A stretch of DNA of 64,000 nt from Thermococcus sp. (GTDB lineage Archaea; Methanobacteriota_B; Thermococci; Thermococcales; Thermococcaceae), in NCBI RefSeq assembly GCF_027063845.1, contig NZ_JAMOQU010000019.1, forward strand, positions 97,340 through 161,339, read 5' to 3'. Positions within the stretch are counted from its first letter, which is position 1; every line of letters starts with the position of its first letter. Of this stretch, positions 33,721 to 44,969 are shown one piece after another. The position numbers and the translations under genes are program-made. The notes beneath the pieces were generated by a model, which did no database searches, had not been told where the DNA came from, and saw only the letters and a program-made list of their open reading frames with translations.

Positions 33721-35730
33721 ATGTTCAGGCCCGAGGAGATGGTCAAGCTCGACGTCATAACGCTCAACCGCTACAAGGACGAGCTGCTGACCTACCTTCA
33801 CGAGGCCGGGCTCGTGGAGATTCGCGAGCTCGACGTTAAAATCGCCCAGAAAGATGCTCCCAACGAGTACCACAGGAAGGCCGCTTCCTACAGCATAACA
33901 ATCTCAAGGCTCGTTGATTTCCTGAAGGCCCACAAGAAGGCTCATGGAGGGGGAATAAAGGAGTTCTTCTTCCCCAAGGAGAAGGCCAAGAGAACCTACC
34001 GCTACGAGGGCATTGAGAAGCTCATCAAGGACGTTGAGGAGTTCCTCGCAAAGGCTGAGCCCGAGATAAGGGCCGTTGAAGGGAAGCTCAGCTCGCTTCA
34101 GACCGAGATTGAGAGGATTAAAGAGGCCATAGCCACCTTAGAACTCCTGTCCGTCTTCAAGCTTCCCGTTCAGTACCTCAGGCACAGCGGTCTCGTCGAG
34201 GTTTCCGTCGGTTCCGTTGAAAGGCTAAAGCTCCAGGCGCTCATCGAAGACCTTAGGAAAATCACGGAGGGTAGGGTCGCCCTTGTGAGCAAAGAGCTCG
34301 GCGACAAGGCGCTCCTCGTCGTTGCAAACCTTTCAAAAGACCACGATAAGGTCAACTCCGTCCTGGCCAAGCACTCCTTTGAGAGGATTGAGGTTCCCGA
34401 GGGAGAGGGAACGCCCGAGGAACTCGTCAGGGAGTACAGGAAGAAGCTCGATGCTAAGCTCAGGGAGCTCGACAAGACGAAGAAGGAAGCCGAAAAGCTC
34501 GCCGAGAAGTACTACGACGACGTCGTCTTCTACCAGGAGCTGATGGAAAACGAGCGCGACAAGGCCTCAGTGCTCCCGATGCTCGCGAGGACGAACATGA
34601 CCTTCGCATTAACGGGCTGGCTCCCGAGGGTTGACGTTCCAAAGGTCCTTGAAGGGATAAAGAAGGTCACCGAGGGTAAGGCCTACATAAACGTCCGCGA
34701 GCCGAGCAGAGAGGAAATCGAGGAGATTCCGATTAAGCTCAAGAACCCAAGCTGGGCGAAACCCTTCGAGATGCTCACCGAGATGTACGGCGTTCCGAGG
34801 TACGACGAGATAGACCCAACGCCGATTATAGCCTTCACGTACTCGTTCTTCTTCGGCTTCATGCTCACCGACTTCATGTACGGTCTCATCGTCGGCATCG
34901 TCGCGGCACTTCTCGTCAAGGGACACAAGAAGTTCAACGACGGAACCTACAAGTTCGCCTACACCCTTCTCTGGAGCTCGGTCTTCACGATGCTCATGGG
35001 AATCCTCTTCGGCAGCTACTTCGGCAACGCAGGAGACATAGTCCTCCAGTACGTCACGGGCAATCCGAACGCCCAGTTCTGGCGCATAGCGGATGCGTTA
35101 AAAGACCCGATGTTTGTCTTAATGCTTGCACTCGCCATAGGTCTCGCGCACCTCTTCACTGGCTACACCATAGGCTTCATAGTCAAGTGGAAGAACGGCG
35201 ACGTCAAGGGGGCAGTACTTGAGCAGCTTCCTTGGATGCTGATTATAATCGCCATAGTCCTCCTCGCGACCAGGAACGCCTCTCTTGCAATGCCCGCTAA
35301 GGCACTCTTCGGAATCGGCATAGTACTCTTCGCAATCGGCGAGATAGTTGCCAACGGCGGACTCGCGGCGCTGATGATAATCTCGGACTTCTTCGGCTTC
35401 GTGGGAACCTGGCTCAGCTACGCAAGGCTCATGGCCCTCGCACTGGCAACCAGCGGAATAGCGATGGTCATCAACGTTTTAGTAGACATGGTCTGGGGAA
35501 TCAAGATAAGCGTCGTTCCGCTCGGAATCATCATAGGTCTGATTATCTTCGTCGGCGGTCAGCTGTTTTCGACTGCCATAAACGCCCTCGGAGCGTTCGT
35601 TCACTCGCTCCGTCTCCAGTACGTTGAGTTCTTCGGAACCTTTTACTCGGGCGATGGAAAGCCCTTCACCCCGTTCAAGTCCAAGAGGGAGGTTTCAAAA
35701 CTCGAGTTGAAAGCTGATGGAGGTGCATGA
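33721..35730 (+). CDS. atpI: A-type ATP synthase subunit I (a subunit)
   Basis: A 669-residue stator subunit. The N-terminal cytoplasmic half (about 1-355) has two coiled-coil arms (TEIERIKEAIATLELL and LDKTKKEAEKLAEK) that receive the peripheral stalks. The C-terminal half has about eight helices forming the ion half-channels. The essential Arg is in WLSYARLMALALATSG. It moves ions past the K ring. GGGGGCTGAG precedes ATG 33721. Confidence 0.93.
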   Translation: MFRPEEMVKLDVITLNRYKDELLTYLHEAGLVEIRELDVKIAQKDAPNEYHRKAASYSITISRLVDFLKAHKKAHGGGIKEFFFPKEKAKRTYRYEGIEKLIKDVEEFLAKAEPEIRAVEGKLSSLQTEIERIKEAIATLELLSVFKLPVQYLRHSGLVEVSVGSVERLKLQALIEDLRKITEGRVALVSKELGDKALLVVANLSKDHDKVNSVLAKHSFERIEVPEGEGTPEELVREYRKKLDAKLRELDKTKKEAEKLAEKYYDDVVFYQELMENERDKASVLPMLARTNMTFALTGWLPRVDVPKVLEGIKKVTEGKAYINVREPSREEIEEIPIKLKNPSWAKPFEMLTEMYGVPRYDEIDPTPIIAFTYSFFFGFMLTDFMYGLIVGIVAALLVKGHKKFNDGTYKFAYTLLWSSVFTMLMGILFGSYFGNAGDIVLQYVTGNPNAQFWRIADALKDPMFVLMLALAIGLAHLFTGYTIGFIVKWKNGDVKGAVLEQLPWMLIIIAIVLLATRNASLAMPAKALFGIGIVLFAIGEIVANGGLAALMIISDFFGFVGTWLSYARLMALALATSGIAMVINVLVDMVWGIKISVVPLGIIIGLIIFVGGQLFSTAINALGAFVHSLRLQYVEFFGTFYSGDGKPFTPFKSKREVSKLELKADGGA

Positions 35731-36219
<489 letters not shown>

Positions 36220-36220
36220 A

Positions 36221-36237
36221 CCCTCTCCTTTTTACAG
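36221..36237 (+). terminator. T-rich stretch between atpK and atpE
   Basis: CCCTCTCCTTTTTACAG follows the atpK stop. Archaeal transcription can end at T tracts, so partial termination here could raise the K to E ratio; the ring needs about ten K copies per complex. This is inference. Confidence 0.3.
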
Positions 36238-36254
36238 CTTGAGGAGGATTGAAG

Positions 36255-36866
36255 ATGGAAGGGGCTGAACTGATAATTCAGGAGATAAACAGGGAGGCCG
36301 AGCAGAAGATACAGTACATACTCAGCGAAGCCAGAGAAGAGGCCGAGAAGCTCAAGGAAGAGGCCAGAAAGAGGGCGGAGGCCAAGGCCGAGTGGATACT
36401 CCGAAAGGCCAAGACCCAGGCCGAGATAGAGAAGCAGAGGATAATAGCCAACGCCAAGCTCGAGGTCAGGAAGAAGAAGCTCGCCGTTCAGGAGGAGCTC
36501 ATAAGGTCTGTCATCGAGTCCCTCAAGGAGAGGCTCGCGAACCTTCCTGAGGACGAGTACTTCCCGATGCTCGTTGAACTCACTGCAAAGGCCGTTGAGG
36601 AGCTCGGAACCGATAAGGTAATCGTCCGCTCCAACGAGAGGACCCTCAAGCTCATCGTTGAGAGGCTTCCCGAGTTCAGGGAGAAGCTCAAGGAATTCCT
36701 TGGAAAGGACGTTGAGGTCACCGTCGGTGAGCCGATTCAGACCATCGGCGGAATCCTCGTGGAGAGCTCCGACGGAACGGTTAGGGTTGACAACACTTTC
36801 GAGGCCAGGATAGAGCGCTTTGAGAGTGACCTGAGGGCTACCATTGCCAAGGCCCTCTTCGGGTGA
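36255..36866 (+). CDS. atpE: A-type ATP synthase subunit E (peripheral stalk)
   Basis: A 203-residue protein with a helical N-terminal half (about 1-95, rich in EEAEKLKEEARKR-type repeats) that pairs with subunit H, and a globular C-terminal half that caps the A3B3 head. GAGGAGGATTGAAG sets ATG 36255 over TTG 36249. The stop overlaps the ribosome site of subunit C. Confidence 0.92.
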   Translation: MEGAELIIQEINREAEQKIQYILSEAREEAEKLKEEARKRAEAKAEWILRKAKTQAEIEKQRIIANAKLEVRKKKLAVQEELIRSVIESLKERLANLPEDEYFPMLVELTAKAVEELGTDKVIVRSNERTLKLIVERLPEFREKLKEFLGKDVEVTVGEPIQTIGGILVESSDGTVRVDNTFEARIERFESDLRATIAKALFG

Positions 36867-36871
36867 TTGAG

Positions 36872-38271
<1,400 letters not shown>

Positions 38272-38277
38272 AGGGAA

Positions 38278-40035
38278 ATGGGAAGGATAATTCGTGTTAC
38301 GGGACCACTCGTCGTTGCGGACGGCATGAAAGGAAGCAAGATGTACGAGGTCGTTCGCGTCGGTGAGATGGGTCTCATCGGAGAAATCATCCGTCTCGAA
38401 GGCGACAAGGCAGTCATCCAGGTCTACGAGGAGACAGCAGGCATTAGGCCCGGTGAGCCTGTTGAGGGAACCGGTTCGTCGCTCAGCGTCGAGCTCGGTC
38501 CCGGTCTGCTCACCTCGATGTACGACGGAATTCAGAGACCGCTTGAAAAGCTCCGCGAGCTCAGCGGAGACTTCATAGCGAGGGGTCTTACCGCCCCTGC
38601 ACTGCCGAGGGACAAGAAGTGGCACTTCACGCCAACCGTTAAGGTCGGCGACAAGGTCACTGGTGGAGACATCCTCGGTGTCGTTCCCGAAACCAGCATC
38701 ATCGAGCACAAAATCCTCGTTCCTCCATGGGTCGAGGGTGAGATAGTCGAGATAGCCGAGGAAGGAGACTACACCGTCGAAGAGGTTATTGCCAAGGTCA
38801 AGAAGCCCGACGGGAGCATAGAGGAGCTCAAGATGTACCACAAGTGGCCCGTCCGTGTTAAGAGGCCCTACAAGAACAAGCTCCCGCCCGAGGTTCCGCT
38901 CATCACCGGACAGAGAACGATAGACACCTTCTTCTCGATAGCCAAGGGTGGAACAGCCGCCATTCCGGGTCCGTTCGGTTCAGGAAAGACCGTCACCCAG
39001 CACCAGCTGGCGAAGTGGAGTGACGCACAGGTGGTAGTTTACATAGGCTGTGGCGAGCGCGGAAACGAGATGACCGACGTCCTTGAGGAGTTCCCCAAGC
39101 TCAAGGACCCGAAGACCGGGAAGCCGCTCATGGAGAGAACGGTTTTGATAGCCAACACCTCAAACATGCCGGTGGCTGCTCGTGAGGCTTCAATCTACAC
39201 CGGAATCACCATAGCGGAGTACTTCCGCGACCAGGGCTACGACGTCGCTCTGATGGCAGACTCAACGAGCAGGTGGGCCGAGGCCCTGCGTGAGATTTCG
39301 GGCCGTCTCGAGGAGATGCCCGGTGAGGAAGGTTATCCGGCCTACCTCGCGAGCAAGATAGCGGAGTTCTATGAGCGTGCCGGTCGTGTCGTTACCCTCG
39401 GAAGCGAGCCGAGGGTCGGTAGTGTCTCCGTCATCGGTGCCGTTTCACCGCCTGGTGGAGACTTCAGCGAGCCCGTCGTCCAGAACACCCTGCGTGTCGT
39501 CAAGGTCTTCTGGGCCCTCGACGCCGACCTCGCGAGGAGGAGGCACTTCCCGGCAATCAACTGGCTGAGGAGCTACTCACTCTACCTCGACGCCATTCAG
39601 GACTGGTGGCACGAGAATGTTGACCCAGAGTGGAGGAAGATGCGCGACACCGCTATGGCCCTCCTCCAGAAGGAAGCCGAACTCCAGGAGATTGTCAGAA
39701 TCGTCGGTCCAGATGCACTGCCCGACAGGGAGAAGGCGATACTCATCGTTACGAGGATGCTCCGTGAGGACTACCTCCAGCAGGATGCTTTCGACGAGGT
39801 CGACACCTACTGCCCGCCGAAGAAGCAGGTCACCATGATGCGCGTAATCCTCAACTTCTACAACAGGACCATGGAGGCCGTTGACAGGGGCGTTCCGGTT
39901 GACGAGATAGCCAAGCTCCCGGTCAGGGAGAAGATTGGCCGTATGAAGTTCGAGCCCGACGTTGAGAAGATTAGGGCTCTCATCGATGAGACGAACGAGC
40001 AGTTTGAAGAGCTCTTCAAGAAGTACGGGGCGTGA
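38278..40035 (+). CDS. atpA: A-type ATP synthase catalytic subunit A
   Basis: A 585-residue catalytic subunit. The P-loop is [11 protein letters not shown] near residue 235, with the catalytic Glu in [15 protein letters not shown] and the SNMPVAARE and [13 protein letters not shown] blocks after it. The A-specific non-homologous region lies at about 115-190. Several Thermococcales carry an intein at the P-loop of this gene; here the length and the continuous motif show none. It overlaps the following start region. Confidence 0.96.
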   Translation: MGRIIRVTGPLVVADGMKGSKMYEVVRVGEMGLIGEIIRLEGDKAVIQVYEETAGIRPGEPVEGTGSSLSVELGPGLLTSMYDGIQRPLEKLRELSGDFIARGLTAPALPRDKKWHFTPTVKVGDKVTGGDILGVVPETSIIEHKILVPPWVEGEIVEIAEEGDYTVEEVIAKVKKPDGSIEELKMYHKWPVRVKRPYKNKLPPEVPLITGQRTIDTFFSIAKGGTAAIPGPFGSGKTVTQHQLAKWSDAQVVVYIGCGERGNEMTDVLEEFPKLKDPKTGKPLMERTVLIANTSNMPVAAREASIYTGITIAEYFRDQGYDVALMADSTSRWAEALREISGRLEEMPGEEGYPAYLASKIAEFYERAGRVVTLGSEPRVGSVSVIGAVSPPGGDFSEPVVQNTLRVVKVFWALDADLARRRHFPAINWLRSYSLYLDAIQDWWHENVDPEWRKMRDTAMALLQKEAELQEIVRIVGPDALPDREKAILIVTRMLREDYLQQDAFDEVDTYCPPKKQVTMMRVILNFYNRTMEAVDRGVPVDEIAKLPVREKIGRMKFEPDVEKIRALIDETNEQFEELFKKYGA

Positions 40036-40040
40036 TGCTC

Positions 40041-41432
40041 ATGCCGGGAATGGAGTACTCCACCGTTAGCAAGATTTACGGCCCGCTGATGATTGTCGAG
40101 GGCGTCAAGGGAGTTGCCTACGGTGAGGTCGTCGAGATAGAGACCGAGAGCGGGGAGAAGAGGAAGGGACAGGTGCTCGAGGCCAGGGAGAACCTCGCTA
40201 TAGTCCAGGTCTTCGAGGGAACCCGCGATTTGGACGTTAAGACCACCAGCGTTCGCTTCACAGGCGAGACCCTCAAGGTTCCCGTTTCAATGGACATGCT
40301 GGGAAGAATCTTCAACGGTATCGGTAAGCCCATCGACGGCGGACCGGAAATCATCCCCGAGGACAGGAGGGACGTTCACGGTGCACCGCTCAATCCGGTC
40401 GCGAGAGCCTATCCGAGGGACTTCATCCAGACCGGTATCTCGGCCATAGACGGTATGAACACCCTCGTCCGCGGTCAGAAGCTGCCCATTTTCAGCGGTT
40501 CTGGTCTGCCACACAACATGCTCGCGGCCCAGATAGCGAGGCAGGCCAAGGTCCTCGGTGAGGAGGAGCAGTTCGCCGTCGTCTTCGCGGCGATGGGTAT
40601 CACCTACGAGGAGGCCAACTTCTTCAAGAAGAGCTTCGAGGAGACCGGAGCAATAGAGAGGGCCGTCCTCTTCCTCAACCTCGCCGACGACCCGGCAATC
40701 GAGCGTATCATTACCCCGCGTATGGCGCTGACGGTTGCCGAATACCTTGCCTTCGACTACGACATGCAGGTTCTGGTTATTCTCACTGACATGACCAACT
40801 ACGCCGAGGCCCTGCGTGAGATTTCCGCTGCCAGAGAAGAGGTTCCAGGAAGGCGCGGTTATCCGGGTTACATGTACACCGATTTGGCGACAATCTACGA
40901 AAGGGCAGGTCGTGTCAGGGGCAAGAAGGGAAGCATAACCCAGATGCCAATCCTCACGATGCCCGACGACGACATCACCCATCCGATTCCGGATCTTACC
41001 GGTTACATCACCGAGGGCCAGATAGTCCTCAGCAGGGAGCTCCACAGGAAGGGTATCTATCCACCAATTGACGTCCTTCCGAGTCTCAGCCGTCTGATGA
41101 AGGACGGTATCGGTAAGGGAAGAACCAGGGAGGACCACCCACAGCTCAGCCAGCAGCTCTACGCGGCCTACGCCGAGGGACGCTCCCTTAGGGACCTCGT
41201 CGCCGTCGTCGGTGAGGAGGCTCTCAGCGAGACCGACAGGAGATACCTCAAGTTCGCCGACCGCTTTGAGAGAGAATTCGTCGCCCAGCGCTACGACGAG
41301 GACAGGAGCATCTTCGAGACCCTCGACCTTGGCTGGGAGCTCCTTGCCGAGCTTCCGGAGAGCGAGCTCAAGCGTGTCAGGAAGGAGTACATCCTCAAGT
41401 ACCACCCCAAGTACAGGAAGAGGGGCGAGTGA
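40041..41432 (+). CDS. atpB: A-type ATP synthase regulatory subunit B
   Basis: A 463-residue non-catalytic head subunit, homologous to A but with FSGSGLPHN where A has its P-loop, as usual for [21 protein letters not shown] and [22 protein letters not shown] are conserved. The frame opens at GTG 40032, ATG 40035 and ATG 40041; the last was chosen because the GTGAT before it matches the local ribosome-site pattern and the product then begins [10 protein letters not shown]. Confidence 0.95.
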   Translation: MPGMEYSTVSKIYGPLMIVEGVKGVAYGEVVEIETESGEKRKGQVLEARENLAIVQVFEGTRDLDVKTTSVRFTGETLKVPVSMDMLGRIFNGIGKPIDGGPEIIPEDRRDVHGAPLNPVARAYPRDFIQTGISAIDGMNTLVRGQKLPIFSGSGLPHNMLAAQIARQAKVLGEEEQFAVVFAAMGITYEEANFFKKSFEETGAIERAVLFLNLADDPAIERIITPRMALTVAEYLAFDYDMQVLVILTDMTNYAEALREISAAREEVPGRRGYPGYMYTDLATIYERAGRVRGKKGSITQMPILTMPDDDITHPIPDLTGYITEGQIVLSRELHRKGIYPPIDVLPSLSRLMKDGIGKGRTREDHPQLSQQLYAAYAEGRSLRDLVAVVGEEALSETDRRYLKFADRFEREFVAQRYDEDRSIFETLDLGWELLAELPESELKRVRKEYILKYHPKYRKRGE

Positions 41433-41460
41433 GCCCCTACCAACTTTTTAGGTGGTCGAG

Positions 41461-42105
41461 ATGGCAGAACTGCTCAACGTGAAGCCGACGCGAATGGAGC
41501 TCCTCAACCTGAAGAGGCGCATCCAGCTGGCCAAGAAGGGCCACAAACTCCTCAAGGACAAGCAGGACGCTCTGGTCATGGAGTTCTTTACAATCTACGA
41601 CGAGGCGCTTCAGCTGAGGCGCGAGCTCAACCTTAAGATGAAGGAGGCTTTTGAGGCCCTTCAGATGGCTGAGATTGACGTTGGAACGCTCCGCCTCAAG
41701 GAGATAAGCCTCTCCGTGAAGCCCAACAGGGAGGTCGAGATTAGGAAGAGGAACGTCATGGGCGTCCCGGTTCCCCTCATCGAGGCCGAGAGCTTCAAGA
41801 GGAACGCGGGTGAGAGGGGTTACGCCTTCGTTTCGAGCTCCGCCAAGGTTGACCTCGTGGCCGAGAAGTTCGAGGAGGTTCTTGATTTAGCGGTCCGCCT
41901 TGCGGAGGTCGAGGAGACCCTCAAGAGGCTCGCGAGGGAAATTGAGGTCACCAAGAGGCGCGTCAACGCGCTCGAGTACATCATAATCCCGCGCATGGAG
42001 GCAACGGTTAAGTTCATCAAGCAGCGCCTCGACGAGATGGAGCGCGAGAACTTCTTCAGGCTCAAGAGGGTTAAGGCGTTAATCGAGGCCAGGGGCGGTT
42101 CCTGA
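41461..42105 (+). CDS. atpD: A-type ATP synthase subunit D (central shaft)
   Basis: A 214-residue shaft subunit with long N- and C-terminal helices forming a coiled coil. The start reads [19 protein letters not shown], and the C-terminal half includes [30 protein letters not shown] sets ATG 41461. It is the last gene of the operon; a T tract follows. Confidence 0.93.
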   Translation: MAELLNVKPTRMELLNLKRRIQLAKKGHKLLKDKQDALVMEFFTIYDEALQLRRELNLKMKEAFEALQMAEIDVGTLRLKEISLSVKPNREVEIRKRNVMGVPVPLIEAESFKRNAGERGYAFVSSSAKVDLVAEKFEEVLDLAVRLAEVEETLKRLAREIEVTKRRVNALEYIIIPRMEATVKFIKQRLDEMERENFFRLKRVKALIEARGGS

Positions 42106-42115
42106 GCCCTTTGCG

Positions 42116-42127
42116 CTCTCCTTTTTC
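42116..42127 (+). terminator. T tract after the ATP synthase operon
   Basis: CTCTCCTTTTTC just after the subunit D stop, of the type that terminates archaeal transcripts. A new promoter follows at 42165. Confidence 0.35.
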
Positions 42128-42164
42128 TGAGGGGCGTTTATGTAGGTGCTTGTGTAGGCAAATC

Positions 42165-42175
42165 GCTTAAATATA
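42165..42175 (+). promoter_or_regulatory. TATA box of the di-iron sensor/chemoreceptor unit
   Basis: GCTTAAATATA lies about 35 bases before ATG 42206. Two copies of TGTAGG (42141 and 42153, 12 bases apart) sit just upstream and could be an activator site, though the motif is short. Confidence 0.45.
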
Positions 42176-42205
42176 CTCTTCTCGTAATTAAGCTGGGGGT
42201 GAGCG

Positions 42206-42973
42206 ATGGGAGAGTACTTTATTGAGCCCGGACTCGACCCGAGAAAAGACCACGTTCTCTACCGCGATGACGAGCACCTCGTCGTCTATCTTGGAACACA
42301 GGAAGGCGGAGAGGACGTTGACGTCAACAGCTACCTCATAGTCAGCAGGGGGAAGGGCATCCTCATAGACCCCGGAGGGTATAAGATTTTCTCGAAGGTT
42401 CTCGCCAACGCGTCAAAGTACATCGACCCGAGGGACATCGAGTACGTCTACATATGCCACCAGGACCCGGACGTTGCCGGTAGCTTGCCCCTGTGGAGAG
42501 AGGTGAGCAATGCGAAAATTATAGTCCACTGGCTCTGGACGAGGTTTTTGCCGCACTTCGGATTTGAGGACGTCGGGGCGGTAACCCATGAGTTACCAGA
42601 CGAGGGCGAGACTATGCCCTTTGGGGCAACGACCCTCGAGTTCATACCTGCCCACTTCCTCCACAGCCCAGGACACTTCACGATATATGACCACCGAAGC
42701 AAGTTCCTCTTCACCGGCGATATCGGCATAGCGCTCCTGGACGAGCCCTATATAGTTGTTGAGAACATGGAAAGGCACATTCAGGCGATGAGGCCGGTTC
42801 ACGAGAGGCTTATGGCCAGCAACCGGGCCATAAAGGCCTGGCTCGACAGGGTGAAGTTCCTCGACGTTGAGGCCATACTGCCCCAGCACGGGGCGATAAT
42901 ACCGAAGAGGTTCATACCGCGCTTTTACGACTTCCTCGAGAACCTGAAGTGTGGCGTTGACCTCTACCGCTGA
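42206..42973 (+). CDS. ODP-type di-iron metallo-beta-lactamase-fold protein (probable O2/Fe sensor)
   Basis: A 255-residue protein equal to the MBL half of flavodiiron proteins, without the flavodoxin domain. Iron ligands can be read as H85-x-D87-x-D89 in ICHQDPDVAGS, His in FLHSPGHF, Asp172 in FTGDIG and His228 in LPQHGA. Flavodiiron proteins have His after the last Asp of the first motif; here it is Val90. This combination fits the oxygen-binding di-iron protein (ODP) described in Treponema denticola as an oxygen/iron sensor for chemotaxis. The next gene is a chemoreceptor signalling protein, which supports a sensory rather than a reductase role. GGGGGTGAGCG precedes the ATG. Confidence 0.82.
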   Translation: MGEYFIEPGLDPRKDHVLYRDDEHLVVYLGTQEGGEDVDVNSYLIVSRGKGILIDPGGYKIFSKVLANASKYIDPRDIEYVYICHQDPDVAGSLPLWREVSNAKIIVHWLWTRFLPHFGFEDVGAVTHELPDEGETMPFGATTLEFIPAHFLHSPGHFTIYDHRSKFLFTGDIGIALLDEPYIVVENMERHIQAMRPVHERLMASNRAIKAWLDRVKFLDVEAILPQHGAIIPKRFIPRFYDFLENLKCGVDLYR

Positions 42974-42982
42974 GGTGGTATC

Positions 42983-43735
42983 ATGAACGTCAGGAGCATC
43001 GAGAAGGCATCGAACGCCCTGGCTCAGTCGGTTCGTATAAAAACCTCCAGCAGGGAGTCCAGCAAAATCATAGACGAGCTGGCGGAGCAGATTAGCGGAC
43101 AGTTCCTTGAGAACAACATGGTGATTATCGAGAACATTGAGAAGCTGTCTCAGGTTATGAAGGAGCTCGAAAAGTTTCAGGAGGAGTTCCTGCCCTTCTT
43201 CCAGCGCTTTGAAGTCTTTGCCCAGGAGTTCAACACCCTCGTTGAGAACCTTGAGTACGTGTCGAGGATAAGCGACTCGATAGCGAGCGTGGCGAAGCAG
43301 ACCAACCTCGTTGCCCTGAACGCCTCGATAGAGGCCGCGAGAGCTGGGGAAGCCGGGAGGGGCTTCGCGGTGGTTGCCGATGAGATTCGAAAAATGGCCG
43401 TTCAAACGATGAACCTCGCCAAGGAAATAAAGGACTTCAACACCCGCGTCATGGGTCAGCTCGAGACGCTCCGCGACGCTTTAGCTGTAATGGACAGGAT
43501 TAAGGAGGGCACAGAGATACTCGGCAGGGACATAGAGGCGATGGTCGAGATTAGCTCCGTCCTCGACGAGATTTCGCGCGAGCAGGAGGAGATAGTGAAC
43601 GACATCAAGAGGCTTAAGGGAATAGCCCTGGCCTTGAGGAAGTTCGCCGACATGCAGGATAAATACAACAAGGAACTCGCCTCACTCCTCAGGATGATGG
43701 TCAGCGAGTACGCGAAGGAGCATGCTGAAAGGTGA
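42983..43735 (+). CDS. Soluble chemoreceptor signalling protein (MCP)
   Basis: A 250-residue cytoplasmic protein without membrane helices or a sensor domain. The MCP hairpin tip is plain: [20 protein letters not shown] followed by [17 protein letters not shown], which binds CheA and CheW. The flanking helices are shorter than usual. It starts nine bases after the ODP stop and so should take its signal from that protein, as in T. denticola where ODP is paired with a cytosolic MCP. GAGGTGGTATC precedes the ATG. No other che gene is in the window. Confidence 0.85.
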   Translation: MNVRSIEKASNALAQSVRIKTSSRESSKIIDELAEQISGQFLENNMVIIENIEKLSQVMKELEKFQEEFLPFFQRFEVFAQEFNTLVENLEYVSRISDSIASVAKQTNLVALNASIEAARAGEAGRGFAVVADEIRKMAVQTMNLAKEIKDFNTRVMGQLETLRDALAVMDRIKEGTEILGRDIEAMVEISSVLDEISREQEEIVNDIKRLKGIALALRKFADMQDKYNKELASLLRMMVSEYAKEHAER

Positions 43736-43745
43736 GGTGTTGGGA

Positions 43746-44969
43746 ATGACGGAGAGGCTTTACTACTCCGACCCCTACCTCACGGAGACCACCGCAAAGG
43801 TGGTTGAGGTTAAGGATTTGGGTAACGGCCTCGTTGAGGTTCTCCTCGACAGAACGATATTCTACCCTGAAGGCGGTGGCCAGCCCTCCGACAGGGGGCT
43901 TATAGAGGGCGACGGGTTCATAATAGAGGTCACTAAGGTGAAGGAGCGGGAGGAAATCTGGCACGAGGGCGTTATCGAGGGCAGGCTTCCTGAGAAGGGT
44001 GAGGAAGTTAAGCTGAAGCTCGACTGGGACTGGAGATACGAGAACATGAAGAACCACACCGGCCAGCACATCCTCTCGGCCGTTCTGAAGAAGCTCTACG
44101 ACCTCGACACGACGGGCTTCCAGATTTTCGAGCACTACAACAAGATTGAGGTCAACGGTCCGCTCGACTGGGATATGATTACCGAGGCCGAAATCGAGGC
44201 CAACAGGATAATAGCGGAGGGAATTCCCGTAACGGTCGAGGAGTTCAAGTACCTTCCCGACGACATCGTCAAGACCCTCAGGAAGCACGTGAGCAAGGTA
44301 ACTGACAGGGTCAGGATAGTGAGCATCGGCGACGTTGACAGGACTCCCTGCGGTGGAACCCACGTTAGGAACACCTCCGAGATAGGGTTCATCAAGGTTC
44401 TCCGCTTCTACAAGAAGTCCAAGAACCTCTGGCGGATAGAGTTCGTCGCCGGAAACAGGGCTTTGAGGGCGCTCAACGAGCTCCTTGAGGACTACTGGAG
44501 CGCTCTGGGCGAGATGCCGAACAAGAACAGGCCGCTCGTTGAGAGGGTTAGGGAACTGAAGGCCGAGATGGATTCCCTGGAGGAAAAACTCGATGAACTC
44601 AGGCACGAGCTCTGGCGCTGGAAGGGACTGGCCTTGATTGACAAGGCCGAGGAGATAGGGGACTACAACGTTGTCACTCTCGTCGAGAAGTGGCCCATGA
44701 AGGATGCCCAGGCATTCGCAGTCAACTTCGTTGAGAACAACCCCGGTTCGATACTCCTCCTCGCGAGCGAGGATTACGTTCTCTTTGCCAGGAACGAGGA
44801 AGTTGATGTGTCAATGAAGGAGCTTCTCTCAAAGGTCATCGAGGAGCTCGGCGGCAAGGGCGGTGGAACCGACAACCTGGCAAGGGGAAGGGTTGAGGCG
44901 GAACCGGAAGACGTTCTCGACGTTGCAAAGGAAAAGCTGAGGGAGCTCATAGGCTCTCCCAAGGATTGA
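43746..44969 (+). CDS. alaX: Alanyl-tRNA editing protein AlaX, long form
   Basis: A 407-residue trans-editing enzyme that removes Ser or Gly from mischarged tRNA-Ala. It has the AlaRS editing domain with the zinc motifs NHTGQHILSAVL and CGGTHVRNTSEIG. A C-terminal DHHA1-like part ends in GGKGGGTDNLARGR, which defines the long form. Residues about 255-290 form a coiled coil. GAGGTGTTGGGA sets ATG 43746. Full-length AlaRS at 13.2 kb has its own editing site. The 3' end overlaps a convergent permease gene by 23 bases. Confidence 0.9.
   Translation: MTERLYYSDPYLTETTAKVVEVKDLGNGLVEVLLDRTIFYPEGGGQPSDRGLIEGDGFIIEVTKVKEREEIWHEGVIEGRLPEKGEEVKLKLDWDWRYENMKNHTGQHILSAVLKKLYDLDTTGFQIFEHYNKIEVNGPLDWDMITEAEIEANRIIAEGIPVTVEEFKYLPDDIVKTLRKHVSKVTDRVRIVSIGDVDRTPCGGTHVRNTSEIGFIKVLRFYKKSKNLWRIEFVAGNRALRALNELLEDYWSALGEMPNKNRPLVERVRELKAEMDSLEEKLDELRHELWRWKGLALIDKAEEIGDYNVVTLVEKWPMKDAQAFAVNFVENNPGSILLLASEDYVLFARNEEVDVSMKELLSKVIEELGGKGGGTDNLARGRVEAEPEDVLDVAKEKLRELIGSPKD

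Noticed and set aside
40287-41405. 372-codon minus-strand frame opposite atpB
   Set aside because: It lies wholly inside a conserved ATP synthase gene and shows no family motif; long antisense frames are common in this high-GC coding sequence.
38278-41432. Possible inteins in ATP synthase subunits A and B
   Set aside because: Both proteins have normal lengths and continuous motifs; no intein splice junction is present.
44947-44969. Overlap of convergent alaX and permease genes as a sign of misannotation
   Set aside because: Both C-termini are consistent with their families; short convergent overlaps recur in this compact genome (also at 21786, 24944 and 29428).
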